A stretch of 64,000 nt of DNA, from assembly GCF_016735695.1 (NCBI RefSeq), contig NZ_JAERQD010000031.1, forward strand, positions 1-64,000, in the 5' to 3' direction. The notes beneath the pieces were generated by a model. The model was given only the letters and a program-made list of their open reading frames with translations. It made no database searches and was not told where the DNA came from. The stretch is from Microvirga zambiensis WSM3693 (GTDB lineage: Bacteria; Pseudomonadota; Alphaproteobacteria; Rhizobiales; Beijerinckiaceae). Shown here piece after piece: positions 36,997-46,013 of this stretch. A program made the position numbers and the translations under genes. Position 1 is the stretch's first letter; every line of letters begins with the position of its first letter.

Positions 36997-38690
36997 GACA
37001 CGCGCTCCAATCCACCGCTGCGGATCGCATAGACCCGGTCGGCGATGTTCAGGGTGGAGGGGCGATGGGTGACGATAATCACGGTCACCCTGCCCCTCAA
37101 TTCCACCATGAGCCGGGCGAGACGTGCGTCGCTGTCGCTATCGATCTGCGAGCTGATATCGTCGAGGAGAAGGATACGCGGCTCCTCGACCAGCGCGCGC
37201 ACGACGCCGATGCGCTGGGCCGCGCCACGTGGCAGCGGCGTCGCAGCAACGCCGACCTGCGTGTGCCAGCCGCCCGGCAGGGCGCTCGCGACCTGATCCA
37301 GGCCGAGTTCCGTCGCGAGACGCAAAGCCAGGGCTTCCCGCTGCGGCTGGTGCATCGTCATATTCTGCAGAAGCGTTCCACGCACCAGTGCCGGGTCCGG
37401 CGGCACCAGGGCGACGAGCCGGCGCGCAGGCCCCACATCGACGTCGGCGAGATTCTGTCCGTCAATCCGAACATGACCCTCTTTCGCCTGCAGATCGCCG
37501 GCGATCAGGCGCAGCAGCGCCGAGCGGCCGGAGCCGTTGGAGCCTGTGATGCCGACGATCTCGCCGGGCTTCGCCTCGAGCGCCAATCCGTCGAAGAGCC
37601 ATTCGGAATAGTGCTGGGTTCGAAACCGGACAGCCTCCAGCACAACATGGCCTTCCCTCACCTGCAGCACGGGACGGCCGGCGTGACGCTCCTGGGGCAA
37701 GGACCCGATCTCGGCCACGCGCCGGCGGCTTTCCGCCAGCGACTGCAGGCGCGACCACAGGGCGACGCCGCCGAGCAAGGGCTGCATGGTGCGCCCGACC
37801 AGCATGGTGCAGGCGCCGAGGCCGCCGACGCTGAGCTGTCCGCTCAGCACCATGTGACAGCCGAAGGCGGCTACGCCCACCGTTGCGATCTGAGCGAGCA
37901 GCATGCCCCCTTCCTGGCCTGCGGAGATCGTCTGCGCCAGCCTGCGCCGCAGTTGTGCCGAGCCGTTCTGCAGGCGCTCGTAGCGCCGCTCCAGCAGGGG
38001 CTCGGCGCCCAGAACCTTCATGGAATGGATGCAGTTCAGCGTATCGAAGAGGAAATTGAAGCGCCGTTCCTCGGCCATGGCGAGGTTGTGGGCGGCGGAG
38101 CGGACGCGGCGTCCCGTCAGGACGGCAAGCAGCCCGACGCCGCCGAGGAGCGCCACCGGCACCAGAACGAGCGGCCCGGCGAGATACCAGATGCCCACCA
38201 GGTAAAGCAGTGCGAAGGGCAGATCGAGCATCGCCTGCAGCGCCGGGCCGGACCAGGCTTCGCGTAAGGAGCCAATGGCCGAAAGGCGCTCGGCATAATA
38301 GCCGTTGCCGTGACCTTCCAGAGCCGACAGCGGTGCATTGAGCAGGCATTCCATCGCCTGGCGATGCGCCTGCGCCTCGGACGTTGCGGCGATGCGAGCG
38401 AGAATGCGTCCGCGCACGTGGCGCAGCAGCGCCTCCAGCAGGATGGCGATCGTCACCATCGTCGCGAGCACTGCCAGCGTACCGACCGCCTTGTTGGGCA
38501 GGATGCGGTCATAGACCTGGAGCAGAGCGACCGGGAGCGCGAGCGCGAGCAGGGTGATGAGCAGCGTGGCCTCGAGCACGGGAATCAGGAAGCCGATGCC
38601 GAACCGGCCGATCAGGCCTCTGAACGGGCGTGTCAGCCAGGGGCCGGCGGACAGCGGCGATGTCCCGGATAGGACGGCGGACCGATCCAT
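36993..38690 (-). CDS. type I secretion ABC transporter with degenerate ATP site
   Basis: First gene of the secretion operon, 565 residues from the ATG at 38690 (GGAAG precedes it; an ATG at 38762 would give 589). It has six membrane helices and a nucleotide-binding domain but no C39-like domain. Several catalytic positions are changed: Walker A is GSNGSGRSA (Lys to Arg), the Q-loop is VPPDP (Gln to Pro), the signature is LPRGA instead of LSGGQ, and Walker B is ILLLDDIS (catalytic Glu to Asp). The H-loop VTHRPS is kept. It looks like the weak half of an asymmetric heterodimer with the next gene. Confidence 0.88.
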   Translation of the reverse strand: MDRSAVLSGTSPLSAGPWLTRPFRGLIGRFGIGFLIPVLEATLLITLLALALPVALLQVYDRILPNKAVGTLAVLATMVTIAILLEALLRHVRGRILARIAATSEAQAHRQAMECLLNAPLSALEGHGNGYYAERLSAIGSLREAWSGPALQAMLDLPFALLYLVGIWYLAGPLVLVPVALLGGVGLLAVLTGRRVRSAAHNLAMAEERRFNFLFDTLNCIHSMKVLGAEPLLERRYERLQNGSAQLRRRLAQTISAGQEGGMLLAQIATVGVAAFGCHMVLSGQLSVGGLGACTMLVGRTMQPLLGGVALWSRLQSLAESRRRVAEIGSLPQERHAGRPVLQVREGHVVLEAVRFRTQHYSEWLFDGLALEAKPGEIVGITGSNGSGRSALLRLIAGDLQAKEGHVRIDGQNLADVDVGPARRLVALVPPDPALVRGTLLQNMTMHQPQREALALRLATELGLDQVASALPGGWHTQVGVAATPLPRGAAQRIGVVRALVEEPRILLLDDISSQIDSDSDARLARLMVELRGRVTVIIVTHRPSTLNIADRVYAIRSGGLERVS

Positions 38691-38989
38691 TGCGCTTCCA
38701 TTGGCCTGACGGCCGGGGAGAGATGACGATGATTGGGGTGAAGAAGCATACCGGGCTCTCACCGGTATGACGGAACGGCATCATGCCCTTGGCCCAGTCT
38801 CACCGCGGTGAGCGTCCAATCCGCCATGGATATCAGCGTATCGATAGCGCAGAATGTCGTAATATATTCTTAAACGTCAACAGAGCGTCGTCGAGCAGCA
38901 GCCGTTAAACCCTTGGTAGAGTTAATGGTTATAGGGCCCGTTATCTTTGACTGACGGAATTTTCCTCTACCGAATATACGGGATGGCCG

Positions 38990-39967
38990 CTAATGGGCGC
39001 CCTCGACCGGCGGCGTCCCATAGGTGTGGAACGATTCGACCGTCTTCATGCCCCAGGCCTGTCCTTTCTTGCGCTCCTCCTCCGTCCAGACGATCGGCTT
39101 CCAGTCCGGGGCGAGGATGAGCCGCGCGCCGGCGTTGCAGACTTCGACGCGGTTGCCGCCGGGCTCGTAGACATAGAGGAAGAAGGTCTGCTGAACCGCG
39201 TGCTTGTGCGGCCCCGATTCGATGGGAACCCCCGCCTCCAGGAAGATATCCGCCGCGCGCAAAACGTCCTCGCGGCTATCGAGGGCATAAGTCAGGTGGT
39301 GGAAGCGGCCTTTCGCACCCGTATGGTCGCGGGTGAAGGCGAAGTCGTAGCTCTTGTTTGTCAGCGTCATCCACATGCCGGCTTCGGTGCCGTCGTTCAG
39401 GACGATCTGCTCGGTCAGCCGGCATCCGAGATAGGTCTCGAAGAAGATGCGATTGGCGCGGATATCCGCGGCGAGACAATTGAGGTGATCGAGCCGGCGA
39501 ACATTGACGCCGCGCGCCGGGAAGCGCTGCGCCTGGTTCTTCAGGGCAGGCTTGAGCTCCGGCGGCGGGGCATACCATTCGGTTTCGTAATAGAGCTCGA
39601 CCACATGCCCGTCCGGATCGCGACAGTGGAAGGCCGGGCCATGACCGAGATCGCCGTCCGTCCAGCCGATGTCGTAGCCAGAGCCCTCGAGCGCTGCGAC
39701 CCTGCGCTCAAGCGCCTGCTGGCTGCGGGTCCGGAAGGCCATGTGGCCCATGCCGGGCTTCTTCGAAGCCGTCAGCTTGAGCGAGTGGCGCTCATAGTCG
39801 TCCCAGCCGCGCAGGTAGACGGAATCGCCCTGGCGGCCGCTTTCCGTCATGCCCATCACGTCGACGAAGAAACGCAGGCTCTCGTCCGGCTTCGGCGTCA
39901 GCAGCTCGAGATGGCCCAGATGGGCGAGGTCAAGCACCGGTTCTTCCTGCATCGTCATCACTTCCAC
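38990..39967 (-). CDS. extradiol ring-cleavage dioxygenase of the VOC (catechol 2,3-dioxygenase-like) type
   Basis: 325 residues with two VOC modules. The first has HLGHLELLTPKPDESLRFF; the second has RRLDHLNCLA with a metal-binding His, FHHLTYAL with the second His, and YVYEPGGNRVEV with the metal-binding Glu. The catalytic Fe(II) triad is thus apparent. Likely substrates are catechol-type rings, but which one is not decided by sequence. It is the gene next downstream of the vanillate operon but is separated from it by a 220-base gap with a repeat. The start may be the internal ATG of MTMQEEP or MQEEP. Confidence 0.82.
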   Translation of the reverse strand: MEVMTMQEEPVLDLAHLGHLELLTPKPDESLRFFVDVMGMTESGRQGDSVYLRGWDDYERHSLKLTASKKPGMGHMAFRTRSQQALERRVAALEGSGYDIGWTDGDLGHGPAFHCRDPDGHVVELYYETEWYAPPPELKPALKNQAQRFPARGVNVRRLDHLNCLAADIRANRIFFETYLGCRLTEQIVLNDGTEAGMWMTLTNKSYDFAFTRDHTGAKGRFHHLTYALDSREDVLRAADIFLEAGVPIESGPHKHAVQQTFFLYVYEPGGNRVEVCNAGARLILAPDWKPIVWTEEERKKGQAWGMKTVESFHTYGTPPVEGAH

Positions 39968-40046
39968 ACGAAAATCGCCGTGACGGGGGGCGGGCCGAAC
40001 GGCTCGTCCCCACGTTGTCCTCAGTGTCCGGCTCGTAAATCTCTGT

Positions 40047-40152
40047 CCTCATCCTGAGGAGCCACGAAGTGGCGTCTCGAAAGAGGATCTAGCGCGCACT
40101 GGAAGCGCCCTCGCCCTTCGAGACGCCGCCTGCGGCGGCCCTCAGGATGAGG
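40047..40152. repeat. 106-base intergenic palindromic repeat, copy 2
   Basis: It has the same ends as copy 1, CCTCATCCTGAGG (40047-40059) and CCTCAGGATGAGG (40140-40152), the same 106-base length and the same trailing GCTAAGG. The interior is similar but not identical (for example GGAAGCGCCCTCGCCCTTCGA here). It lies in the gap between the metE-like gene and the VOC dioxygenase, where it could form a long transcript hairpin and separate the two genes in expression. Confidence 0.85.
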
Positions 40153-40187
40153 GCTAAGGGGGCGTAAACCCTTTATGGGCCATACAC

Positions 40188-41321
40188 TCACGCCGCCTTC
40201 TTGGCTCCCGATCCAGGGCTGCCCCAGACCTCTTCGGCGATCTCGACGATCATCCGCAGCTTGGCCCATTGCTCGTCCTCAGCCAGGGTGTTGCCCTCTT
40301 CCGTCGAAGCGAAGCCGCATTGGGGCGAGAGGCAGAGCTGATCGAGATCGACGAACTTGCTCGCCTCGTCGATACGCCGCTTGATGTCGTCCTTCTTTTC
40401 CAGGGTCCCGGTCTTGGAGGTCACGAGACCGAGAACGACGGACTTGCCCTTCGGCAGGAAGCGCAGGGGCTCGAAGCCCCCTGCCCGATCCGTGTCCCAT
40501 TCCATGAAATAACCGTCGACCGGCATGCGGTTGAACAGCACTTCCGCGACCGGCTCGTAGCCGCCCGATGCGATGAAGGTCGAGCGGAAATTGCCGCGGC
40601 ACAGATGCATGGTGATCGTCAGGTCGTCCGGCTTGTCCTTCAGCGCCTCGCGCACCATCCCGGCATAGATCTCCGGCTGCTTCTCCGGATCGTCGCCGCG
40701 CTGGCGCAGCATCTCGCGCTGCTCGGGATCGCAGAGATAGGCGAACGAGATGTCGTCGAGCTGGAGATAGCGGCAGCCGGCGTCGTAGAAGGCGTGGACG
40801 GCCTTGTTGTAGGCCTTGCCGACATCGGCATAGAAGTCGTCCATGTTGGGATAGACGCCCATGTTCATCATTTTCCGGCCGCCGCGATAATGCAGCATGC
40901 TCGGACCCGGGATCGTCATCTTCGCCACGCGGTCGGTGTTGTCCTTCACGAAGCGGAAATGATCGATCATCGGGTGCTGGCCGGAAAAACCGACCTTGCC
41001 GGTGATCCGCAGCGCCTTGGCGATGCCGACGCCGCCCTTGAAGTTCATGCCGGAATCCGCCTCGACGGAGGTGACGCCGTCGAGATGCTCAAGGAAGTCG
41101 AAATGCCAGAAGGCCCGACGGAATTCGCCGTCGGTCACAGCCTGCAGGCCGATCTCCTCCTGGCGCTTGATCAGGGCGCGGATCTCCCGGTCCTCGATCT
41201 CCTTCAGAGCCTCGTCGGAGATTTCGCCGTCGTGATGCTTGTGGCGCGCGTCCTTCAGAGCCGCGGTGCGCAGGAGGCTGCCGACCATGTCGGCGCGGAA
41301 AGGTGGCTTGGTCCGTTGCAT
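40188..41321 (-). CDS. MetE C-terminal-like (cobalamin-independent methionine synthase II) protein
   Basis: 377 residues from the ATG at 41321 (an ATG 5 codons upstream is also possible). It matches the stand-alone catalytic half of methionine synthase MetE, the YxjG/YxjH type: RADMVGSLLR near the N terminus, LQAVTDGEFRR, HLCRGN with a zinc-type His and Cys, and LGLVTSKTGTLE plus LSPQCGFAS carrying the second Cys. These transfer methyl groups to a thiol acceptor. It is the last gene of the vanillate operon, 9 bases from livF, so a role in handling the methyl group or folate is worth considering. Confidence 0.85.
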   Translation of the reverse strand: MQRTKPPFRADMVGSLLRTAALKDARHKHHDGEISDEALKEIEDREIRALIKRQEEIGLQAVTDGEFRRAFWHFDFLEHLDGVTSVEADSGMNFKGGVGIAKALRITGKVGFSGQHPMIDHFRFVKDNTDRVAKMTIPGPSMLHYRGGRKMMNMGVYPNMDDFYADVGKAYNKAVHAFYDAGCRYLQLDDISFAYLCDPEQREMLRQRGDDPEKQPEIYAGMVREALKDKPDDLTITMHLCRGNFRSTFIASGGYEPVAEVLFNRMPVDGYFMEWDTDRAGGFEPLRFLPKGKSVVLGLVTSKTGTLEKKDDIKRRIDEASKFVDLDQLCLSPQCGFASTEEGNTLAEDEQWAKLRMIVEIAEEVWGSPGSGAKKAA

Positions 41322-41345
41322 CAGATGTTCCTCCATTGTCTTGGT

Positions 41346-42080
41346 TCAGTGCGCCGCCACGCGTGCGGACTTTTTCTTGGCCGTCACCCCGAGATGCTGC
41401 TCGAGGGCGGCCGGGTCTTCGATGAGCGCCCGGCTCGGACCGGCATGGACGATGGTGCCGCGATCGAGGATAAGCGCGTTGTCGGTGACGCCGAGGATCT
41501 TCTGGGCGTGCTGCTCGACCACGATGGCCGACATGCCCTCCCCGCGGATGATCCGGCTGAGCGCAGCGAGCAGTTCCTCGATGATGATCGGCGCCAGGCC
41601 TTCGGTCGGCTCGTCCAGCAGCATGAGCTTGGGATTGAGCACCAGCGCGCGGGCGATGGCCAGCATCTGCTGCTCGCCGCCGGAAAGCTGGTTGCCGAGA
41701 TTGGAGCGCCGTTCCTTGAGACGGGGAAACATCTCATAGACCCGCGCGAGGTTCCAAGCACCAGGGCGGGCGACGGCCGTGATGTTCTCCTCCACCGTCA
41801 GCGATTTGAAGATGTTGCGCTCCTGCGGCACCCAGCCGATTCCGGCGAGCGCCCGCTTGTCGGGGCGGGTCGTGGTCAGGTCGCGACCGCCGAGCGTGAT
41901 CGAGCCGCCGCGAAGGCGGGTCACGCCGATGATGGTGTTGATGAGCGTGGTCTTGCCGGTGCCGTTGCGGCCGAGCACCGCGAGCGATTCCCCAGGTTTC
42001 AGGCTGAGGTCGATCTTCGAGATGACGATGGCATCGCCGTAGCCTGCCGAAACCTGCTGCAGGTTGAGAAGATCACTCAT
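41346..42080 (-). CDS. livF: ABC transporter ATPase LivF-type
   Basis: 244 residues from the ATG at 42080; in-frame sequence upstream is livG shadow. Walker A GRNGTGKTT, signature LSGGEQQ, Walker B LMLLDEPTEGLAP and the H-loop Val-Glu-Gln-His are intact. This is one of two ATPases of a branched-chain amino acid type (HAAT family) importer. Its placement in an operon with vanillate demethylase suggests that the substrate is an aromatic acid instead. The start overlaps livG by 8 bases. Confidence 0.93.
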   Translation of the reverse strand: MSDLLNLQQVSAGYGDAIVISKIDLSLKPGESLAVLGRNGTGKTTLINTIIGVTRLRGGSITLGGRDLTTTRPDKRALAGIGWVPQERNIFKSLTVEENITAVARPGAWNLARVYEMFPRLKERRSNLGNQLSGGEQQMLAIARALVLNPKLMLLDEPTEGLAPIIIEELLAALSRIIRGEGMSAIVVEQHAQKILGVTDNALILDRGTIVHAGPSRALIEDPAALEQHLGVTAKKKSARVAAH

Positions 42081-42825
42081 CGACGCTCTCCCCAAGATAG
42101 ACGGCGCGGACCCTGGGGTCACTCGAAACCTCCTCAACGGTGCCTTCCGTGAACAGCGCGCCGTTGACGAGAACCGAAATCCGGTCGGCGAAACTGAACA
42201 CGAGGTCCATGTCGTGCTCGATCAGCAGCACCGAGACGTCGCGCGGCAGCGCCGCCACGGTGGCGAGCAACTCGTGCCGCTCCGCCTCGGGCACGCCCGC
42301 CGCCGGTTCGTCGAGAAGCAGCACGCGCGGCCGGCAGGCGAAGGCGACGGCGATTTCCAGCAGGCGCTGCTTGCCATAGGCGAGATTCGAGGTGCGCTCG
42401 TCGAGCACGTCGGTCAGGCGGAAGCGCTGGGCGATCTCGACGATCTCGTCGACGATCTCCCGCTTGCTGCCGATCACGCGCCACCAGTCGCGTCCGCCGC
42501 CCATCCGCTCGGACACGGCAAGGCCCAGGGTCTCGAGCGGTGTCATGGCCGGGAAGAGTTGATTGATCTGGAAGGTGCGCGCCAGGCCGCGCTGGACCCG
42601 CAGTTCCGGACGCAGGCGCGTGATGTCCTCGCCTTCCAGCAGGATCTGGCCGGAGGTAGGGGTCAGCACGCCGGTGAGCAGGTTGATGAAGGTGGTCTTG
42701 CCGGCGCCATTGGGGCCGATCAGGGCGTGACGCGCGCCCTGCTCCAATTTGAACGTCACGTCATCAGTGGCGACGAGGCCGCCGAAGCGCTTCACGAGGC
42801 CTCTGGTTTCGAGAGCAGGCGCCAT
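42073..42825 (-). CDS. livG: ABC transporter ATPase LivG-type
   Basis: 250 residues, second ATPase of the importer. It has Walker A GPNGAGKTTF, the LivG-type signature region NLAYGKQRLLEIA, Walker B VLLLDEPAAGVP and H-loop LIEHDMD. Ends with a livF overlap of 8 bases; starts 1 base after livM. It works at the inner face of the membrane with LivH and LivM. Confidence 0.94.
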   Translation of the reverse strand: MAPALETRGLVKRFGGLVATDDVTFKLEQGARHALIGPNGAGKTTFINLLTGVLTPTSGQILLEGEDITRLRPELRVQRGLARTFQINQLFPAMTPLETLGLAVSERMGGGRDWWRVIGSKREIVDEIVEIAQRFRLTDVLDERTSNLAYGKQRLLEIAVAFACRPRVLLLDEPAAGVPEAERHELLATVAALPRDVSVLLIEHDMDLVFSFADRISVLVNGALFTEGTVEEVSSDPRVRAVYLGESVDE

Positions 42826-42826
42826 G

Positions 42827-43864
42827 TCAGATCTCCCGGGCCGAGGTGGTCGGCATCGCGTCGGTGCGCTGCGCCTTGAAGCGGCCGAAGAAGCGCTTCA
42901 CTGCGAATCTGGCCTTGTCTGTCAGGCGCTCCCTACCCGCGAGGACGAGAAGGACGAGGATCAGGCCGATCCAGAACTGCCAGTATTGCGGCGTCCAGGC
43001 CGAGAGGACGTCCTGGAGCACCTTGAAGACCACAGCCCCGATCAATCCGCCGTAGAGATAGCCGACGCCGCCGATCACCAGCACCAGCATCACGTCTGCG
43101 GAGCGGTGGAAGGCGAGCACGTCGAGCGAGACGAACTGGGTCGTCTGCGCCAGGAGCCCGCCGGCAACGCCCGCGTAAGCCGCGGCGAGCGTGTAGACCG
43201 CGACAAGGCGGCGGTTGACCGGTATGCCGACGGCGCGGGCCCGCAGAGGATTGTCGCGGATCGAACGCAGCGACAGGCCAAAGGGCGACACGACGATCCG
43301 GCGCGCAAGCACGAACAGCACGAAGGTCACCACGAGGCTGTACGCATAGGCGACAGTCCCAAAGATATCGAACTCGAACAGCCCGAGGATCGGTCCCATG
43401 CTGATGCCCTGAAGGCCGTCGGCCCCGCCGGTCAGCCAGGACATCTGGTTGGCCAGCTCGCCGAGAACCAGCGCGACGCCGAGCGTCACCATCAGCTTGG
43501 TCAGATCGGATCCGCGCAGCACGAGGAAGCTGGTGACGAAGCCCAGGATTGCCGAAGCGATCGCAGCGACGACCAGACCCGCCAGCGGGTCAGTGATGCC
43601 ATTCTTGGCCAGGATCCCAGCCACATAGGCACCGAGGCCGAAGAAGGCGGCGTGGCCGAGCGACACGATTCCTGCGTAGCCGAGGATGAGGTCGAGGGAG
43701 AGCGCGAAGAGGCCGATGATCGCGATCTCGTTCAGGATGAGATGGCGCTCGGGCAGGAAGAACAGGGTCGCTGCGGCCACGAGCCAGAAGGCGATCTCGC
43801 CCAGGCCCCATCGCCCTCTTCGGCTTAAGCCCGTCCTGACGGTTTCGGCAGTGGTCGACTGCAT
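42827..43864 (-). CDS. livM: ABC transporter permease LivM-type
   Basis: Inner-membrane permease with about 8-10 hydrophobic segments and the family stretch GYAGIVSLGHAAFFGLGAY. I use the ATG at 43864 (345 residues); a longer start at 43894 would overlap livH by 11 bases and remains possible. It forms the channel together with LivH. Confidence 0.92.
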   Translation of the reverse strand: MQSTTAETVRTGLSRRGRWGLGEIAFWLVAAATLFFLPERHLILNEIAIIGLFALSLDLILGYAGIVSLGHAAFFGLGAYVAGILAKNGITDPLAGLVVAAIASAILGFVTSFLVLRGSDLTKLMVTLGVALVLGELANQMSWLTGGADGLQGISMGPILGLFEFDIFGTVAYAYSLVVTFVLFVLARRIVVSPFGLSLRSIRDNPLRARAVGIPVNRRLVAVYTLAAAYAGVAGGLLAQTTQFVSLDVLAFHRSADVMLVLVIGGVGYLYGGLIGAVVFKVLQDVLSAWTPQYWQFWIGLILVLLVLAGRERLTDKARFAVKRFFGRFKAQRTDAMPTTSAREI

Positions 43865-43883
43865 CGGGTGTTTTCCTGTCGGT

Positions 43884-44738
43884 TCAGCGCGCACGGGCGA
43901 ACAGGCCTTGTGGGCGAAGAACGAGAACGACGATCATGAGCGTGTAGATGACGAAGGCACCGAGGCTCGGCACGTAATACTTGCCGGCGACATCGGCGAT
44001 GCCGAGCAGCAGGGAGCCCAGGAACGGGCCGGTGATGCTGGTGGTGCCCCCGACCGTCACCACGATCAGGAAATAGATCATGAACTTGAGCGGGAACGTG
44101 GGATCGAGGCCAAGGATCTCCGCGCCCAGCGCGCCGCCTAGGCCCGCGAGCCCGGAGCCGACCGCGAAGGTGGTGGCGAAGATCACGCTCACATTGATGC
44201 CGAGGCCGCGCGCGACCCTCGGGTCGTCAACCGCCGCCCTCAAGCGGCTGCCGAAGCGGGTCCGGGTCAGGACGAACTGCAGCGCCACCACGAGGACGCC
44301 GCAAACGGCGATGATGAAGCTGCGATAGAGGCCGACCTGGATGCCGAGAATCTCGACGCGGCCCTGGAGCCAGGTCGGGATCTGGATCATCTGCTGCTGC
44401 GATCCCATGGTATAGTCGACGGCTGCGACCGCCATGAAGACCAGACCGATGGAGAACAGCACCTGATCGAGGTGGCTGCGCGCGTAGAGCTGCTTGTAGA
44501 GCGTCCGCTCGAGCACCAGGCCGATGATGGCCGGCACGGCAAAGGCCAGGGGAAGCGTCAGAAGGAACGGCACGCCAAAGCGGTTCATGAGAACCGCCGT
44601 CACATAGCCGCCGGCCATGGCGAAGGCGCCGTGCGCGAGATTGACGAAGTTCATCAGTCCCAGGGTCACCGCGAGCCCGCAGGCCAGCACGAACAACAGC
44701 ATGCCGTAGGCAATGCCGTCAAAGAGGATGGTCAGCAC
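43884..44738 (-). CDS. livH: ABC transporter permease LivH-type
   Basis: 284-residue permease with about 8 membrane segments and the family motif GLALGLMNFVNLAHGAFAMAGGY (here LGLMNFVNLAHGAF). It is the first membrane gene after livK, from which it is separated by a 58-base spacer carrying a strong stem-loop. That arrangement usually lets cells make more binding protein than permease. Confidence 0.93.
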   Translation of the reverse strand: MLTILFDGIAYGMLLFVLACGLAVTLGLMNFVNLAHGAFAMAGGYVTAVLMNRFGVPFLLTLPLAFAVPAIIGLVLERTLYKQLYARSHLDQVLFSIGLVFMAVAAVDYTMGSQQQMIQIPTWLQGRVEILGIQVGLYRSFIIAVCGVLVVALQFVLTRTRFGSRLRAAVDDPRVARGLGINVSVIFATTFAVGSGLAGLGGALGAEILGLDPTFPLKFMIYFLIVVTVGGTTSITGPFLGSLLLGIADVAGKYYVPSLGAFVIYTLMIVVLVLRPQGLFARAR

Positions 44739-44760
44739 CGTTCTCTCCAGGCGTATTCAG

Positions 44761-44788
44761 GGAAGCGCCGCCCTTCGACGGCGCTTCC
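44761..44788 (-). other. intercistronic stem-loop between livK and livH
   Basis: Perfect 10-base-pair stem: GGAAGCGCCG (44761-44770) and CGGCGCTTCC (44779-44788) with an 8-base loop. On the - strand it is not followed by a run of T, so it is not a classic terminator. It lies just after the binding-protein gene and before the permease gene, where such hairpins protect the upstream mRNA from 3' decay. The role is inferred from position. Confidence 0.7.
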
Positions 44789-44796
44789 GGAAGTGA

Positions 44797-45972
44797 TCAA
44801 TTGGACTTGGCGGCTTTCACCGGGTCCTTGACATTGGGAATCGTGGCGAACTCGACGTTGTAGAGTTCCCCGTTCTTGCGCTCGACCTTGCGGACGTAGA
44901 TGTTCTGCACGATGTCACGCGTCTGCGGGTCAATGGAGACCGGACCGCGCGGGCTGGTCCAGCTCATGCCCTTCATCGCGTCGACGAGAGCCTGCCCGCC
45001 TTCGCCGTTGGTCTTTTTCAAACCTTCATAGATCAGGTGCATGCCGTCGTAGCCGCCCACCGCCATGAAGTTCGGGCGCATGCCGTTGTTGGCCTTCTTG
45101 AAGGCCTCGACGAACGCCTTGTTCTCCGCGCTGTCGTGGTCTGCGGAGTAATGCTGGGTCGTGATCGCTCCGAGTGCAACGTCGCCCATGTTGTTGAGCA
45201 GATCGTCATCGGTGACGTCGCCGGGTCCGATGAGCTTGATGCCGCTCTTGTCGAGGCCGCGCTCGACGAACTGCTTCATGAACTGGGCGCCGATACCGGA
45301 GGGCACGAACACGAACAGGGCGTCAGGCTTGGCGTCCGCCACCTTCTGCAGGAAGGGCGAGAAGTCCGGGTTCGCGAGCGGCACTCGCAGGTTCTCGACC
45401 TGCCCGCCCTTGGCGGTGAAGGCGGCGGTGAAGGCCTTCTCGGCGTCGATGCCGGGGCCGTAATCGGAGACGAGCGTCGCGACTTTCTTGAGGCCGTTCT
45501 GGGCCGCCCAATCCGCCATCGGCACGGTCGCCTGAGGCAGGGTGAAGCTGGTGCGGACGATGAAGGGCGAGGCCTCGGTGATGGTGGAGGTTGCGGCCGC
45601 CATCACCACCTCCGGCACCTTCGCCTGCGTCGCCAGAGGCGCTGGCGCCAGGGCCAGCGGCGTCAGCCCGAAGCCGGCCATGACGGCGATCTTGTCGTTG
45701 ACGATGAGCTCCTGGGCAAGGCGTTTGGTGACGTCGGCGGTGCCGGTATCGTCCTTGACGATCAGCTGGATCTTCTTGCCTGCAACCGTATCGCCCTTCT
45801 GCTGCATGTAGAGCTTCGCCGCCGCCTCGATCTGACGTCCGGTCGAGGCGAAGGGCCCGGTCATCGGCAGGATCAGGCCGATCTTTACCGTCTCCTGAGC
45901 CATCGCCACCCCGCTCAGAGCCAGCATAGCCGCCGTGGCGCCTACAGCGCTTAACAATGTCCGTCTCAGCAT
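44797..45972 (-). CDS. livK: periplasmic binding protein, LivK-like (copy 1)
   Basis: 391 residues from the ATG at 45972 with a GGAGG-type ribosome site. A signal peptide ends near MAQETVK. The mature part has the type I periplasmic-binding fold of HAAT importers (KIGLILPMTGPFASTG). It lies between the GntR regulator and livHMGF, so it is the main receptor for this importer. A near-identical copy is at 48998-50173. Operon context points to vanillate, protocatechuate or a related aromatic acid as ligand; sequence alone cannot say. Confidence 0.93.
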   Translation of the reverse strand: MLRRTLLSAVGATAAMLALSGVAMAQETVKIGLILPMTGPFASTGRQIEAAAKLYMQQKGDTVAGKKIQLIVKDDTGTADVTKRLAQELIVNDKIAVMAGFGLTPLALAPAPLATQAKVPEVVMAAATSTITEASPFIVRTSFTLPQATVPMADWAAQNGLKKVATLVSDYGPGIDAEKAFTAAFTAKGGQVENLRVPLANPDFSPFLQKVADAKPDALFVFVPSGIGAQFMKQFVERGLDKSGIKLIGPGDVTDDDLLNNMGDVALGAITTQHYSADHDSAENKAFVEAFKKANNGMRPNFMAVGGYDGMHLIYEGLKKTNGEGGQALVDAMKGMSWTSPRGPVSIDPQTRDIVQNIYVRKVERKNGELYNVEFATIPNVKDPVKAAKSN

Positions 45973-46013
45973 GTCTCTTCCTCCCTCTTCGGCTTTTTCC
46001 AAGCCTTCCTGTT

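Noticed and set aside
40269..42152. 627-residue + strand open frame
   Set aside because: Antisense shadow of the metE-like gene and livF.
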